Of a DNA stretch of 64,000 nt, positions 21,153-31,100 are shown one piece after another. Both the position numbers and the translations under genes were made by a program. Every line of letters begins with the position of its first letter. Within the stretch, counting starts at the first letter, position 1. The notes under the pieces are model-generated. The model did no database searches. It worked only from the letters and a program-made list of their open reading frames with translations, and had not been told where the DNA came from. This DNA is from Allobosea sp. OK403 (GTDB lineage: Bacteria; Pseudomonadota; Alphaproteobacteria; Rhizobiales; Beijerinckiaceae), in assembly GCF_900113835.1 (NCBI RefSeq), contig NZ_FOQV01000003.1, positions 982,176 to 1,046,175 on the forward strand, read 5' to 3'.

Positions 21153-22208
21153 GTGTCACTGAAATTCCTTGTCACCGGCGGCGCCGGCTTCATCGGCTCG
21201 GCAGTCGTCCGCAAGCTGATCGGCGAGACCGAGCACCAGGTTTGCGTCGTCGACAAGCTGACTTATGCCGGTAACCTCGCCTCGCTCGCGCCAGTCGCGC
21301 AGAGCAACCGCTATCGCTTCGAACAGGCCGATATCGGCGATGGCGAGCGCATGCGCGCGATCTTCGCCGATTTCGACCCCGACATCGTCATGCATCTGGC
21401 CGCCGAGAGCCATGTCGATCGTTCGATCGACGGCCCCTCGGCCTTCATCGACACCAATATCGTCGGCACCTTCGCCTTGCTGCAGGAGGCGCTGCGGCAC
21501 TGGCGCGGTCTCGACGAGGCACGCAAAGCCGCCTTCCGCCTCCACCATATCTCGACCGACGAGGTCTTCGGCTCGCTCGGCGCCGAGGGCTTCTTCCGCG
21601 AGGACACGGCCTATCAGCCCAACTCGCCCTATTCCGCCTCGAAGGCGGCGTCCGATCATCTCGTGCGGGCCTGGCACCACACCTATGGCCTGCCGACGCT
21701 GATGACCAATTGCTCGAACAATTACGGGCCGTACCACTTCCCGGAGAAGCTGATCCCGCTGATGATCATCAACGCGCTCGAGGGCAAGCCGCTGCCGGTC
21801 TATGGCAACGGCCTGAATGTGCGCGACTGGCTTTATGTCGACGACCATGCCGACGCGCTGCTGACGGTGGCGCAAAGGGGCGTCGTCGGCGAGACCTACA
21901 ATATCGGCGGCCATAACGAGATGGCCAATATCGACGTGGTCAAGGGCATCTGTGCCCTGCTCGACGAACTCAGGCCCGATCCGGCCGGCTCGCGCGAGCG
22001 CCTGATCACCTATGTCACCGATCGGCCTGGCCATGATGCGCGCTATGCGATCGACGCCGGGAAGATCGGTCGCGAGCTCGGCTGGAAGCCGAAGCAGACC
22101 TTCCAGACCGGCTTGCGCCAGACCGTCGAATGGTATCTGGCCAATTCCGGATGGTGGGGCGACATACGCAGTGGTGTCTATCGCGGCGAGCGCCTCGGCG
22201 CGGCCTGA
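21153..22208 (+). CDS. rmlB: dTDP-glucose 4,6-dehydratase
   Basis: A 351-residue SDR enzyme starting at GTG. It carries TGGAGFIGS near 8-16, the active-site STDEVFG near 132-138 and YSASK near 160, with the Asp-Glu pair used for dehydration. It converts dTDP-glucose to the 4-keto-6-deoxy sugar, the second step to dTDP-L-rhamnose. It is the first gene of rmlBCDA. Confidence 0.96.
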   Translation: MSLKFLVTGGAGFIGSAVVRKLIGETEHQVCVVDKLTYAGNLASLAPVAQSNRYRFEQADIGDGERMRAIFADFDPDIVMHLAAESHVDRSIDGPSAFIDTNIVGTFALLQEALRHWRGLDEARKAAFRLHHISTDEVFGSLGAEGFFREDTAYQPNSPYSASKAASDHLVRAWHHTYGLPTLMTNCSNNYGPYHFPEKLIPLMIINALEGKPLPVYGNGLNVRDWLYVDDHADALLTVAQRGVVGETYNIGGHNEMANIDVVKGICALLDELRPDPAGSRERLITYVTDRPGHDARYAIDAGKIGRELGWKPKQTFQTGLRQTVEWYLANSGWWGDIRSGVYRGERLGAA

Positions 22209-22242
22209 TTTCAGCCACGAACAGGATCGAGACCCCCGCCCC

Positions 22243-22800
22243 ATGTTGAGCGTCGAAGCCACCGCCATCCCGGATGTGAAGCTGATCTCGCCGAAGAAAT
22301 TCGGCGATCATCGCGGCTTCTTCTCCGAGACCTATAACCGCGCGAGCTTCAAGGAAGCCGGCATCGACCTCGAATTCGTGCAGGACAACCATTCCCTGTC
22401 GGCGACCGTCGGCACGCTGCGTGGGCTGCACTTCCAGTCGGCGCCCTTCGCCCAGGACAAGCTGGTGCGCGTCGCCAAGGGCCGTATCCTCGACGTCGCC
22501 GTCGATATCCGCGCCTCCTCGCCCACATTCGGTCGCCATGTCGCAGTCGAGCTCTCGGCCGAGAACTGGAAGCAGCTCCTGGTTCCGGTCGGCTTCGCCC
22601 ATGGCTTCATCACGCTCGAGCCGGATACCGAAGTGCTCTACAAGGTGACCGCGCTCTATGGCCCGCAGAACGATCACGGCATCGCTTTTGATGATCCGGC
22701 GCTGGGCATTGACTGGCGCATCCCGCATGACCGGCTCGTCCTGTCCGACAAGGACCGCAAGCATCCGCGCCTTGCCGACCTGCCGCGCTATTTCGGCTGA
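22243..22800 (+). CDS. rmlC: dTDP-4-dehydrorhamnose 3,5-epimerase
   Basis: A 185-residue cupin enzyme of normal RmlC length. GDHRGFFSETYN and LRGLHFQ (catalytic His near 61) and the GFAHGF stretch are family hallmarks. It epimerises C3 and C5 of the 4-keto-6-deoxy sugar. The start at 22243 gives the expected N-terminus; the open frame upstream overlaps rmlB in another frame. rmlD begins 6 bases after its stop. Confidence 0.96.
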   Translation: MLSVEATAIPDVKLISPKKFGDHRGFFSETYNRASFKEAGIDLEFVQDNHSLSATVGTLRGLHFQSAPFAQDKLVRVAKGRILDVAVDIRASSPTFGRHVAVELSAENWKQLLVPVGFAHGFITLEPDTEVLYKVTALYGPQNDHGIAFDDPALGIDWRIPHDRLVLSDKDRKHPRLADLPRYFG

Positions 22801-22806
22801 GGCGCC

Positions 22807-23697
22807 ATGAGGATCGCAGTCACCGGACAGGCCGGCCAAGTCGTGCTCGCCATGCTGGAGCGGGCATCGGCAGGTGATGTCGTCATCCCGCTCGGTCGAC
22901 CCGGCTTCGACCTGGAGCGGATCGAGACGATCGCTCCCGCCATTGCGGCCAGCCACCCCGACATCGTCGTCAACGCAGCAGCCTTCACCGCGGTTGACCT
23001 CGCCGAGAGCGAGGCCGAGACCGCGATGCTGATCAATGGGCAGGCTGCCGGCGAAGTGGCCAGGGCCGCTGCTGCACTCCGCGTGCCGGTGATCCAGATC
23101 TCGACCGATTATGTCTTCGATGGAGCTCTGGACCGGCCCTATCGCGAGGATGACGCGGTCGGGCCGATCTCGGCTTATGGCCGCAGCAAGCTCGCCGGCG
23201 AGGCGGCGGTCGCGGCCGCGACCCCGGACCACGCCATCCTGCGCACGGCTTGGGTCTACAGCCCCTTTGGCAAGAATTTCGTGCGTACGATGCTGCGCCT
23301 GGCCGAGACCCGCAGCGAGATTGGCGTCGTCGCCGATCAGTGGGGTTGTCCGACCAATGCGCTCAACATCGCCGACGCCGTCTTTTCCGTGGCGAGGAAT
23401 TTGCTGGCCCGGCCGCAGGATGAGCGCCTGCGCGGCGTTTTCCATATGAGCGCCCAAGGCAAAGCCGTCTGGGCCGATGTCGCCGAGGCGATTTTTGCGC
23501 AACGCGCCGCCACGGGAGCCTCGCCGGTTGTGGTCAAGCGCATCGCGACCCGCGATTATCCGACGCCAGCGACGCGCCCGGCAAATTCGCGACTCGATTG
23601 CACCAAGCTTGCTACCATCCATGGCGTGACGCTGCCTGAATGGCGCGGATCGCTTTCGAGCTGCCTGACGCGGCTCATGACAGAACAGACGGGATAA
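22807..23697 (+). CDS. rmlD: dTDP-4-dehydrorhamnose reductase
   Basis: A 296-residue SDR enzyme. The nucleotide site is GQAGQV at 8-13, the substrate loop STDYVFDG, and the catalytic tyrosine-lysine pair is in YGRSKLAGE. It makes the last, NADPH-dependent step to dTDP-L-rhamnose. It is packed between rmlC and rmlA (6-base gaps). Confidence 0.95.
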   Translation: MRIAVTGQAGQVVLAMLERASAGDVVIPLGRPGFDLERIETIAPAIAASHPDIVVNAAAFTAVDLAESEAETAMLINGQAAGEVARAAAALRVPVIQISTDYVFDGALDRPYREDDAVGPISAYGRSKLAGEAAVAAATPDHAILRTAWVYSPFGKNFVRTMLRLAETRSEIGVVADQWGCPTNALNIADAVFSVARNLLARPQDERLRGVFHMSAQGKAVWADVAEAIFAQRAATGASPVVVKRIATRDYPTPATRPANSRLDCTKLATIHGVTLPEWRGSLSSCLTRLMTEQTG

Positions 23698-23703
23698 ACG
23701 ACG

Positions 23704-24570
23704 ATGAAGGGCATCATCCTGGCCGGCGGTTCCGGAACGCGGCTCCACCCGATGACGCTGGCGATGTCGAAGCAGCTCCTGCCTGTCTACGACAAGCCGA
23801 TGATCTATTATCCGCTCACCACGCTGATGCTGGCGGGCATCCGCGACGTGCTGATCATCTCGACTCCGACCGACCTGCCGAACTTCAAGCGCCTGCTCGG
23901 CGACGGTTCGGATTGGGGCATGACGCTGAGCTATGCCGAACAGCCCAATCCCGGCGGGCTGGCGCAGGCCTATATCATCGGTGCCGATTTCGTCGCCGGC
24001 GAGCCTTCTGTGCTGATCCTGGGCGACAACCTGTTCTACGGGCACACGCTCCCGGAGATGATGGCCTCGGCCGCCGCGCGCGCCAAGGGCGCCAGCGTCT
24101 TCGCCTATCATGTGCGCGACCCGGAGCGTTACGGCGTGGTTGATTTCGACGCCAGCGGCAAGGCGAGCTCGATCGAAGAGAAGCCGAAAGTCCCGAAGTC
24201 GAACTGGGCTGTCACGGGCTTGTATTTCTACGATGCCCAGGTCGTCGAGATCGCAGGGAATCTCAAGCCCTCGCCGCGCGGTGAGCTCGAGATCACCGAC
24301 GTCAACCGGGTCTATCTCGAGCGCGGCGAACTCTCGGTCGAAACCATGGGCCGCGGCTTCGCCTGGCTCGACACCGGCACACCCGACAGCCTGCTCGAAG
24401 CCGGTGAGTTCGTGCGCACGCTTGAATCGCGGCAGGGGTTGCGTATCGCCTGCCCGGAGGAGATCGCCTACCGGCAGGGCTGGATCTCCATCGAGGAACT
24501 CACAGCTCAGGGGAAGAAGCTCGCCAAAGGCGACTATGGACAATATCTGCTACGCGTAGCCGAGGGTTGA
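23704..24570 (+). CDS. rmlA: Glucose-1-phosphate thymidylyltransferase
   Basis: A 288-residue nucleotidyltransferase with the signature [11 protein letters not shown] at 8-18, and LGDNLFYGH and [10 protein letters not shown] further on. It activates glucose-1-phosphate with dTTP, the first and feedback-controlled step of the rhamnose pathway. Its place at the end of the rml set does not affect function. Confidence 0.96.
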   Translation: MKGIILAGGSGTRLHPMTLAMSKQLLPVYDKPMIYYPLTTLMLAGIRDVLIISTPTDLPNFKRLLGDGSDWGMTLSYAEQPNPGGLAQAYIIGADFVAGEPSVLILGDNLFYGHTLPEMMASAAARAKGASVFAYHVRDPERYGVVDFDASGKASSIEEKPKVPKSNWAVTGLYFYDAQVVEIAGNLKPSPRGELEITDVNRVYLERGELSVETMGRGFAWLDTGTPDSLLEAGEFVRTLESRQGLRIACPEEIAYRQGWISIEELTAQGKKLAKGDYGQYLLRVAEG

Positions 24571-24738
24571 GGTGCCTCTAATCGTTCGGATCCAAGGGGC
24601 GGCCGCTCATGTCTTTCGTGAGCGCCAACGCGTAGCTCCCGGCCGGATCAAGTCGTCGCGGTCTGCTCGGGCTTGCCCATGAGGCCCCCTTATCGCATGA
24701 GTGCGCAACAGCTGCGGAATTTGGCGTTGCGCCGATTC

Positions 24739-24743
24739 AGGAG
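24739..24743 (+). promoter_or_regulatory. Ribosome-binding site supporting a GTG start
   Basis: AGGAG lies six bases before GTG 24750. This spacing supports GTG as the start of the methyltransferase. Confidence 0.7.
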
Positions 24744-24749
24744 ATAGTC

Positions 24750-25502
24750 GTGAGCGATCACACCGAAGATTTGCGTAAAGCCCAGGCCCGCAAGTGGTTC
24801 TATGAATTTGAACTACCTAACGGCGCCAAGACAACATCAGACATTCCAGAAGAAGTCCGACACATACACCGGTCGCGGATCGAAAAATTGCGCCAGGTTA
24901 TCTCGATGTATGTCGAGGGCAGTGAACTGTCGAGCGCTCTTGATCTCGCCTCGCACGAGGGTTTTTTCTCGATCGAACTGAGCAAGCACTTTGCATCAGT
25001 ACAGGGCCTTGAAATCCGCCCCGAGAGCCTCGAAGCGGCGCGCCTCATCACGCGGACCCTGGGCATTTCGAACGTGACCTACGAGAAGGCGGACCTGACG
25101 AAAACCGAGATCGACGATCGATGGACGTCCGATTTCGTGCTGGTCTATGGCCTCCTATACCATCTTGAGAATCCCGTCCAAGTCATCCGCCTGGCATCCC
25201 AACTCGCCCGCAAGCACATCCTTATCGAAACCCAAATCTTCCCGTATGACATATCCGGCCGGCTGGAGGATGGAAACTACAGATGGCAACGGGAGGTTCA
25301 GGGCGTCTTCAGCCTGTCGGTTGACTACGCCGCGCGACGCGAAGGCGGATCCACCGATATCGCCCTCGTCCCCTCCTTGAACGCACTCGTCTTCCTGCTC
25401 AAGAATTTTGGGTTCAACCGGATCGAAGTCCTGCCTTCGGCCGATGATGACTACGAGCAATTTCAGCGGGGCGCCCGCGTGGTCGTCTATGGTCAGAAAT
25501 AG
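24750..25502 (+). CDS. Class I SAM-dependent methyltransferase
   Basis: A 250-residue protein starting at GTG. The SAM-binding glycine loop is replaced by a looser form, LDLASHEGFFSIELSKH (about 64-80), followed by GLEIRPESLEAA and VYGLLYHLENP. This resembles methyltransferases that modify lipids or sugars in O-antigen clusters. Base composition is lower in GC than in the rml genes. The acceptor is unknown; a sugar hydroxyl is likely from context. Confidence 0.75.
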   Translation: MSDHTEDLRKAQARKWFYEFELPNGAKTTSDIPEEVRHIHRSRIEKLRQVISMYVEGSELSSALDLASHEGFFSIELSKHFASVQGLEIRPESLEAARLITRTLGISNVTYEKADLTKTEIDDRWTSDFVLVYGLLYHLENPVQVIRLASQLARKHILIETQIFPYDISGRLEDGNYRWQREVQGVFSLSVDYAARREGGSTDIALVPSLNALVFLLKNFGFNRIEVLPSADDDYEQFQRGARVVVYGQK

Positions 25503-25957
25503 CCGGGCGCATCGAGACCAACGATCGGGAGCGAGCGCTTCACAAGCGCAGCTGAATGACGAGGCTCTTGTGCGCACCTCGGCTGACCGGTCAGAGATTT
25601 AATCAGCCGCGGAGCATGCGGATTTCAGTCCCGTGCCCCTCGCAGCTGCAATCGGTCCGGTGTTCGGATTTGAGCCCGTCTCCGCGCACCGCGGCGAAGC
25701 GACCCGCCGTGCGAACCTCTTCGAGCGCGGCGGAGTGGCTTTTTGATCGGCCCCCACGGGCCTCCGCCTTGCTTCGGGAGCTTCCAACCGGGATCCGGCA
25801 AGCTGCGATAGTGGACGCGCCAGACCCGATTCGATATAGAGCCTGAACCTTGGCGGACCGTAAGACAGGCGCATGCGCGCGATACGATCAGGATTCCTGT
25901 CACCTCCAACGGCCTGCCTGTCCCTGTATTCTGGAAGTCGAGAAAGTTACCTTGGAG
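25503..25957. other. Non-coding stretch before the first polysaccharide exporter
   Basis: This 455-base stretch separates the methyltransferase from the ABC exporter. Open frames on both strands are short, arginine-rich and without recognisable domains. GGCGGAG and CTCCGCC (about 25728-25775) could pair around a long loop. The exporter promoter probably lies here. Confidence 0.45.
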
Positions 25958-26794
25958 ATGGGTATAAGGACGGTCGGACGATTGGGCCGCAGGTGGAGCG
26001 ACGCGGCCGGCTCGATCTGGCGCAATCGCGAGATCATCAAGAGCTTCGTGGTTCGGGATATTGTTGGACGCTACAGGGGGTCGTTCGGCGGCTTGTTGTG
26101 GTCGCTGATCAACCCGCTTCTGATGCTAGCGATGTACACCTTCGTATTCGCAGTCGTTTTCAAGGCCCGCTGGTCCAGCGCAGCGCCGGACAACGGCGTA
26201 AGCTTCGCGGTCGTTCTCTTTGTCGGGCTGATCGTGCACGGGTTCTTGGCGGAATGCCTGACGCGATCGCCCCGGCTGCTGATTGAACATGCGAATTTCG
26301 TCAAGAAGGTCGTATTCCCGCTTGAGGTGCTGCCGATCATCACAGTCGGCGTGGCTCTGTTTCATGCCGGCATCAGCCTGATTGTCCTGTTCGCCGCGCT
26401 GCTGTTTTTCGGCAACCCCGTGCATGCCACCGCGCTTCTGCTGCCCGTCGTCATCGCCCCATTCGTGCTGCTGACGCTCGGCCTGACCTGGTTCGTTGCG
26501 GCTCTCGGGGTCTATATCCGCGACATCGGGCAGGTCATCGGCCTGCTGACCACCATGATGCTTTTCCTCTCGCCGGTATTCTACCCATTGTCAGCCTTGC
26601 CCGAGGGCCTACGCGGCCTCGTGCTTTTCAACCCCCTCACACTACCCATCGAGCAGCTGCGTGATATCCTGATCTGGCGCCGGCTTCCCGATTGGAACGC
26701 GCTCGCGGCCTACTACGTGCTGGCCCTCGCCATGGTTTCTTTCGGTTATTGGTGGTTCCAGCGCAGTCGCAAGGGGTTCGCGGATGTCCTCTGA
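25958..26794 (+). CDS. wzm: Polysaccharide ABC exporter permease (Wzm-type)
   Basis: A 278-residue ABC-2 type permease with about six hydrophobic segments. The N-terminal amphipathic part with FVVRDIVGRYRGSFGG, then LLWSLINPLLMLAMYTFVF, is characteristic of Wzm/KpsM-like exporters. A partner ATPase follows with an 11-base overlap. It moves a lipid-linked finished polymer across the inner membrane. The frame is open upstream; 25958 is the first ATG next to a GGAG, with poor spacing, so the start is uncertain by some codons. Confidence 0.9.
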   Translation: MGIRTVGRLGRRWSDAAGSIWRNREIIKSFVVRDIVGRYRGSFGGLLWSLINPLLMLAMYTFVFAVVFKARWSSAAPDNGVSFAVVLFVGLIVHGFLAECLTRSPRLLIEHANFVKKVVFPLEVLPIITVGVALFHAGISLIVLFAALLFFGNPVHATALLLPVVIAPFVLLTLGLTWFVAALGVYIRDIGQVIGLLTTMMLFLSPVFYPLSALPEGLRGLVLFNPLTLPIEQLRDILIWRRLPDWNALAAYYVLALAMVSFGYWWFQRSRKGFADVL

Positions 26795-28115
26795 CATCAC
26801 CGTTGCGGTCAACGGTGTCAGCAAGGGTTTCCGGACCTATGCGCGACCGGAGGATCGCCTCAAGCAAGCGTTGATGCCCCGCCTTGCCCGCCTGCTTGGC
26901 CGCTCGGTGCACCGCTACTTTCGTGAGTTCTGGGCGCTGCGAGATGTGACCTTTTCGATCCGGAAAGGCGAGACCGTCGGCATCATCGGTCGAAATGGCG
27001 CGGGCAAGTCCACCCTCCTACAGATCATATGCGGGACGCTGGCGCCGACGACAGGCACTGTTCAAACGTCGGGCCGCGTCGCCGCGCTGCTCGAACTGGG
27101 CGCGGGATTCAACCCGGAATTTACCGGCCGCGAGAATGTCTATCTCAACGGCAGCCTGCTCGGCCTCTCCACGGCCGAAATCAACGCCCGGCTACCGCAG
27201 ATCGAGGCCTTCGCCGATATCGGCGACTTTATCGATCAGCCCGTAAAGACCTACTCCAGCGGCATGACCGTGCGGCTCGCATTCGCGGTTATCGCGCATG
27301 TCGATGCCGAAATTCTCATCATCGACGAAGCACTTGCCGTCGGCGACGCCTTGTTCGTTCAAAAGTGCATGCGCTTTCTCCGGGGTTTCGCCGAGCGGGG
27401 AACGTTGCTGTTCGTGAGCCACGACACTGCAGCCGTGCTCTCCTTGTGCGATCGAGCCATCTGGCTCGACGGTGGAACCATCGTCGAGGACGGGGTCCCG
27501 AAGGTCGTTTCGGAATCCTATCTGGTGCGCATGCATTCCGCGGTGCAGGGCCTGGACCTGAACTTGACGCGCGTGTCGACTATCCCCCCCGAAACGCCGC
27601 CTCCTTCCGACCACGACGCCGACGCCGACGCCGACAACGTCGTTGTTCCGGCACAGGGAACGTCATCCTTTGGCGCCGGAGGAGCCGAGATCAATCAGGT
27701 GACGATGGCCAATGAGGCAGGTCGGGCGATCCGTTCCGTAGAGGGCGGCGAGGAGGTCACACTCGCGGTTCGCGTGCGCGTTCAGGCTCCCCTGGCCAAC
27801 CCGATCCTCGGCTTCTACGTTCGCGATCGACTGGGGCAGAACCTGTTCGGTGAAAACACGTTTCTCACCTATCAGGGCAGCGACCTTGGGGCAGCCCCCG
27901 GAGAAATCTTGCAGGCGTCGTTCCATTTCAGGATGCCCTACCTGGTCCATGGCGACTACAGCATCTGCGTTGGGGTCGCCGACGGCACGCCCGAGGTCCA
28001 TGCTCAACATCACTTTATCAACGACGTGCTGATTTTCAGATCACTGCAGAAGAATGGCCATCGCGGCCTGCTCGGACTCACTGACATGCGGGTTCGTTTC
28101 GAGCGAACCATCTAA
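26784..28115 (+). CDS. wzt: Polysaccharide ABC exporter ATPase with C-terminal binding domain (long Wzt)
   Basis: A 443-residue protein. The ATPase half carries Walker A GRNGAGKST at 68-76, the signature YSSGM near 157 and Walker B ILIIDEALAVGD near 175-187. An acidic linker with a DADADAD run is near 278-284. The C-terminal ~145 residues form a Wzt_C-like domain (ITLAV..RVQAPL, then GFYVRDRLGQNLFGENT). In E. coli O9a this domain binds the methylated chain end before export. Its presence predicts that the polymer has a specific terminal cap. See the fusion gene that follows. Confidence 0.92.
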   Translation: MSSDITVAVNGVSKGFRTYARPEDRLKQALMPRLARLLGRSVHRYFREFWALRDVTFSIRKGETVGIIGRNGAGKSTLLQIICGTLAPTTGTVQTSGRVAALLELGAGFNPEFTGRENVYLNGSLLGLSTAEINARLPQIEAFADIGDFIDQPVKTYSSGMTVRLAFAVIAHVDAEILIIDEALAVGDALFVQKCMRFLRGFAERGTLLFVSHDTAAVLSLCDRAIWLDGGTIVEDGVPKVVSESYLVRMHSAVQGLDLNLTRVSTIPPETPPPSDHDADADADNVVVPAQGTSSFGAGGAEINQVTMANEAGRAIRSVEGGEEVTLAVRVRVQAPLANPILGFYVRDRLGQNLFGENTFLTYQGSDLGAAPGEILQASFHFRMPYLVHGDYSICVGVADGTPEVHAQHHFINDVLIFRSLQKNGHRGLLGLTDMRVRFERTI

Positions 28116-28151
28116 AACCCGCTCCAACACCAGCCCCATGCCCGAGACCCG

Positions 28152-31100
28152 ATGATGACCGAAATTTTCAAGCGCGAAGCCGCTGCGACGCCGATGGATT
28201 TCAGCGGCGAGAGGCTGACATCAGCGATCTCGGGCGAGGTGGCGGTCGAGCACTATCATCGCTATTTCCTGGCACGCGACTTCTGCGATGGTCTTGATGT
28301 GCTCGATATCGCAGCCGGAGAAGGGTATGGCTCCGCCATCCTGGCGCAGGTGGCGCGATCTGTGGTCGGCGTCGAAATCGATCCAGCCGTCGTCGATGCC
28401 GCCAACACGGAGTTCGTCCGCTCCAATCTGCGTTACATTCAAGGCGACGCACGGGCGATTCCATTGCCGGACGCCAGCATCGATGTCGCGGTGTCCTTCG
28501 AGACTTTCGAACATTTCGGCGAACACGAGCTCTTCCTGGCGGAGTTGCGCCGCGTCCTGCGTCCCAATGGGCTCCTCATCATCAGCACGCCGGATCGCGA
28601 CATTTATTCCGGCCCCGGCATTCCACCAAACCCGTTTCACGTCAGGGAAGTGAACCGGCCTGAGTTCGAGAGCGCACTGTCTGCTCATTTCGGGAATGTG
28701 CGGATCGCGCGCCAACGTTCGCTGATTGGGTCCTTCATCGAGGGCGACCAGGAGGGCGCACCCACACGACACTTTGAAGCGCAAGGCGACGATCAGATTG
28801 AAGCGGGCGAATTGATGGCGCGGGCGCCATATCTTATCGCCTTCGCCTCCGACGCCGCACTGCCGTCGCCGCCTCGCAGTCTGTACGTCTATCGGAGCGA
28901 CTTCGATATGGACGCGCAGGCCGCCCGTCAGATAGCGCAAGCCCAATTGCAGAACCAGCAGTTGCACGCAGCGACCAAGACGCTCGAAGCCGAATTGCAG
29001 AACGTCCGGCAGCGTCACGCAGCAACCATGGAGCGCGAAGCCGAGCTTCACCGGACGGCTAAAGAACTCGAAATGCAGCTCGCGGCGGCGGTCGCGGCAT
29101 TCGGCAGCGTGCAACAAGAATTCGAGCGCCTGCGGGCATCGTTCAGTTGGCGCGCCACGGCTCCCTTGCGATATGTCATGACCCGTTATCCAGGCCTCGC
29201 CCACCGCCTGCGGCAGGGGGCAAAGCTCGCCTATTGGACCGTGACCGGCCAACTCCCCCGGCGCTTGCGAGCGTCGATCGCTTACCGTACCTCGCCGCCA
29301 TCCGCCGACATGGCGGTCCCTGTCAGCGAGCCTGAAGGCTTGTCGCCCGCTCATGATAGATCGGCGGCGAGCCTCAGCGGACGCGTCGGATCGACTTCCT
29401 GGCAAATCAACGGGCCGATCCGCGCCGCTCTTGCCAAGCGACCCACGATGCAAAGGTTGGCGAGGCGCACCGCGAAAGTTCTGTGGTGGACTGTGACGCT
29501 GCAACTTCGCCAGCGACTTGCCGATAGGAGGCAGGCGCTCGCTTCACAGACAGCGCGCAAGGTTCCCAAATCTCGAGCCACTTTGGAGGATCTGAAAAAA
29601 CAATCTGTTAATATTGCCACGAGAGACCTGACCGAGTTCCTAAATTCCGGCGCTAGAATTGTCTTCCCATCCCACGAAGAACCAGAGATTTCTGTTCTTA
29701 TAGTGGTCTGGAACAAAGCTTATTTTACCTTACGTTGCCTTCAAGCATTGCATTCGGTTTCGTCAAGAATTGAGATCATCCTAGTTGACAATGCGTCGAC
29801 TGACGAAACCACCGACATGTTGAGCCGCGTCGACGGAATTCATGTCATTGTGAGCGACGTGAACGAGGGGTTTTTGACCGCGACCAATCGCGCGGCGAGC
29901 GTCGCGCGGGGACACGCATTTTTGCTTCTAAACAATGATGCGTTCGTGCGCCCCGGCGCGATTGAAGCTGCCTTCGCGACCTTGAACGAAGAGCCGAACG
30001 CCGGGGCCGTCGGCGGACGATTGATCCTGCCCGATGGGTCTCTTCAAGAGGCAGGAAGCATAATTTGGTCTGACGGAAGCACGCAAGGCTATGGACGTGG
30101 GATAGAGCCCGATGCAGGGGAGGCCATGTTTCGTCGAGACGTCGATTATTGCTCGGGCGCGTTCTTGCTGACACCTGCCGCTGTTTGGAACAAACTGAAT
30201 GGCTTCGACACGGTCTACGCTCCCGCATACTATGAGGAAGTAGATTATTGCATGCGGGTAGCCGAAATTGGCTTGCGTACGATATACGAACCTGAGGCCG
30301 CCGTTGATCATTTCGAATTTGGCAGTGAAAATAAGCGGGGCGACACCCTTGAGCTGGTCCTGCGGAACCGAGAGCACTTCAGAAGTCGCCATGCCTCCGA
30401 GCTTCGTAAGAAGCATCTTCCACCAAGCGCTGATAATATCCTGCTGGCAAGGCGCGCAGCCGCTAGCCGGGCTCGTTGCCTTCTGGTTATCGATGACCTC
30501 GTCCCTCTCGCTTCCCTAGGCTCCGGGTTACCCCGCACAAAGGCGATTCTAAGGACGGCGTCTGATCTGGGGTGGAATGTCGTATTCTACCCTCTTAGCC
30601 GCACCGATATCGAATGGTCCGCTACCTGGCTTGAAATTCCGAAGAATGTCGAAATCATACTCGACGGGGCCGCCGGATTTGCGGATTTCATGGCGGCTCG
30701 GCGAGGATATTTCGATACGGCGCTGGTTAGCCGGCCGCACAATATGGCCTTTGTTTCTGCTCATTTGCGCGGAGACGTCGCAAAGGACAGTGACGTGCGA
30801 ATTATTTACGATGCGGAGGCCCTATTCGCGTTGAGGGAAATACTCCGCGCCGAGGTGGCAGGAACGCCTTTGCCCGCGAAGGAAGCCGAATTGATGATAG
30901 CCTCCGAACTGGCCATTTGCGACAGCGCAGACGCGATTGTCTGCGTGACCGAAGCGGAAGCGTCGATATTCCGCAATCGCTTTTCTGAGCAGCATCGGCC
31001 GCCGGTGGGTGTTTTGAGCTTCCCTACGGAGCAAAGAGAGGGAGCGCCCGCGTTCGAGGCGCGTGAAGGATTTCTGTTCATCGGACGGCTGCTTGAAACG

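Noticed and set aside
22015..24543. An 842-codon open frame on the minus strand across rmlB-rmlA
   Set aside because: It is antisense to four well-identified rml genes and has no domain; long antisense frames are expected in GC-rich DNA with strong third-position bias.
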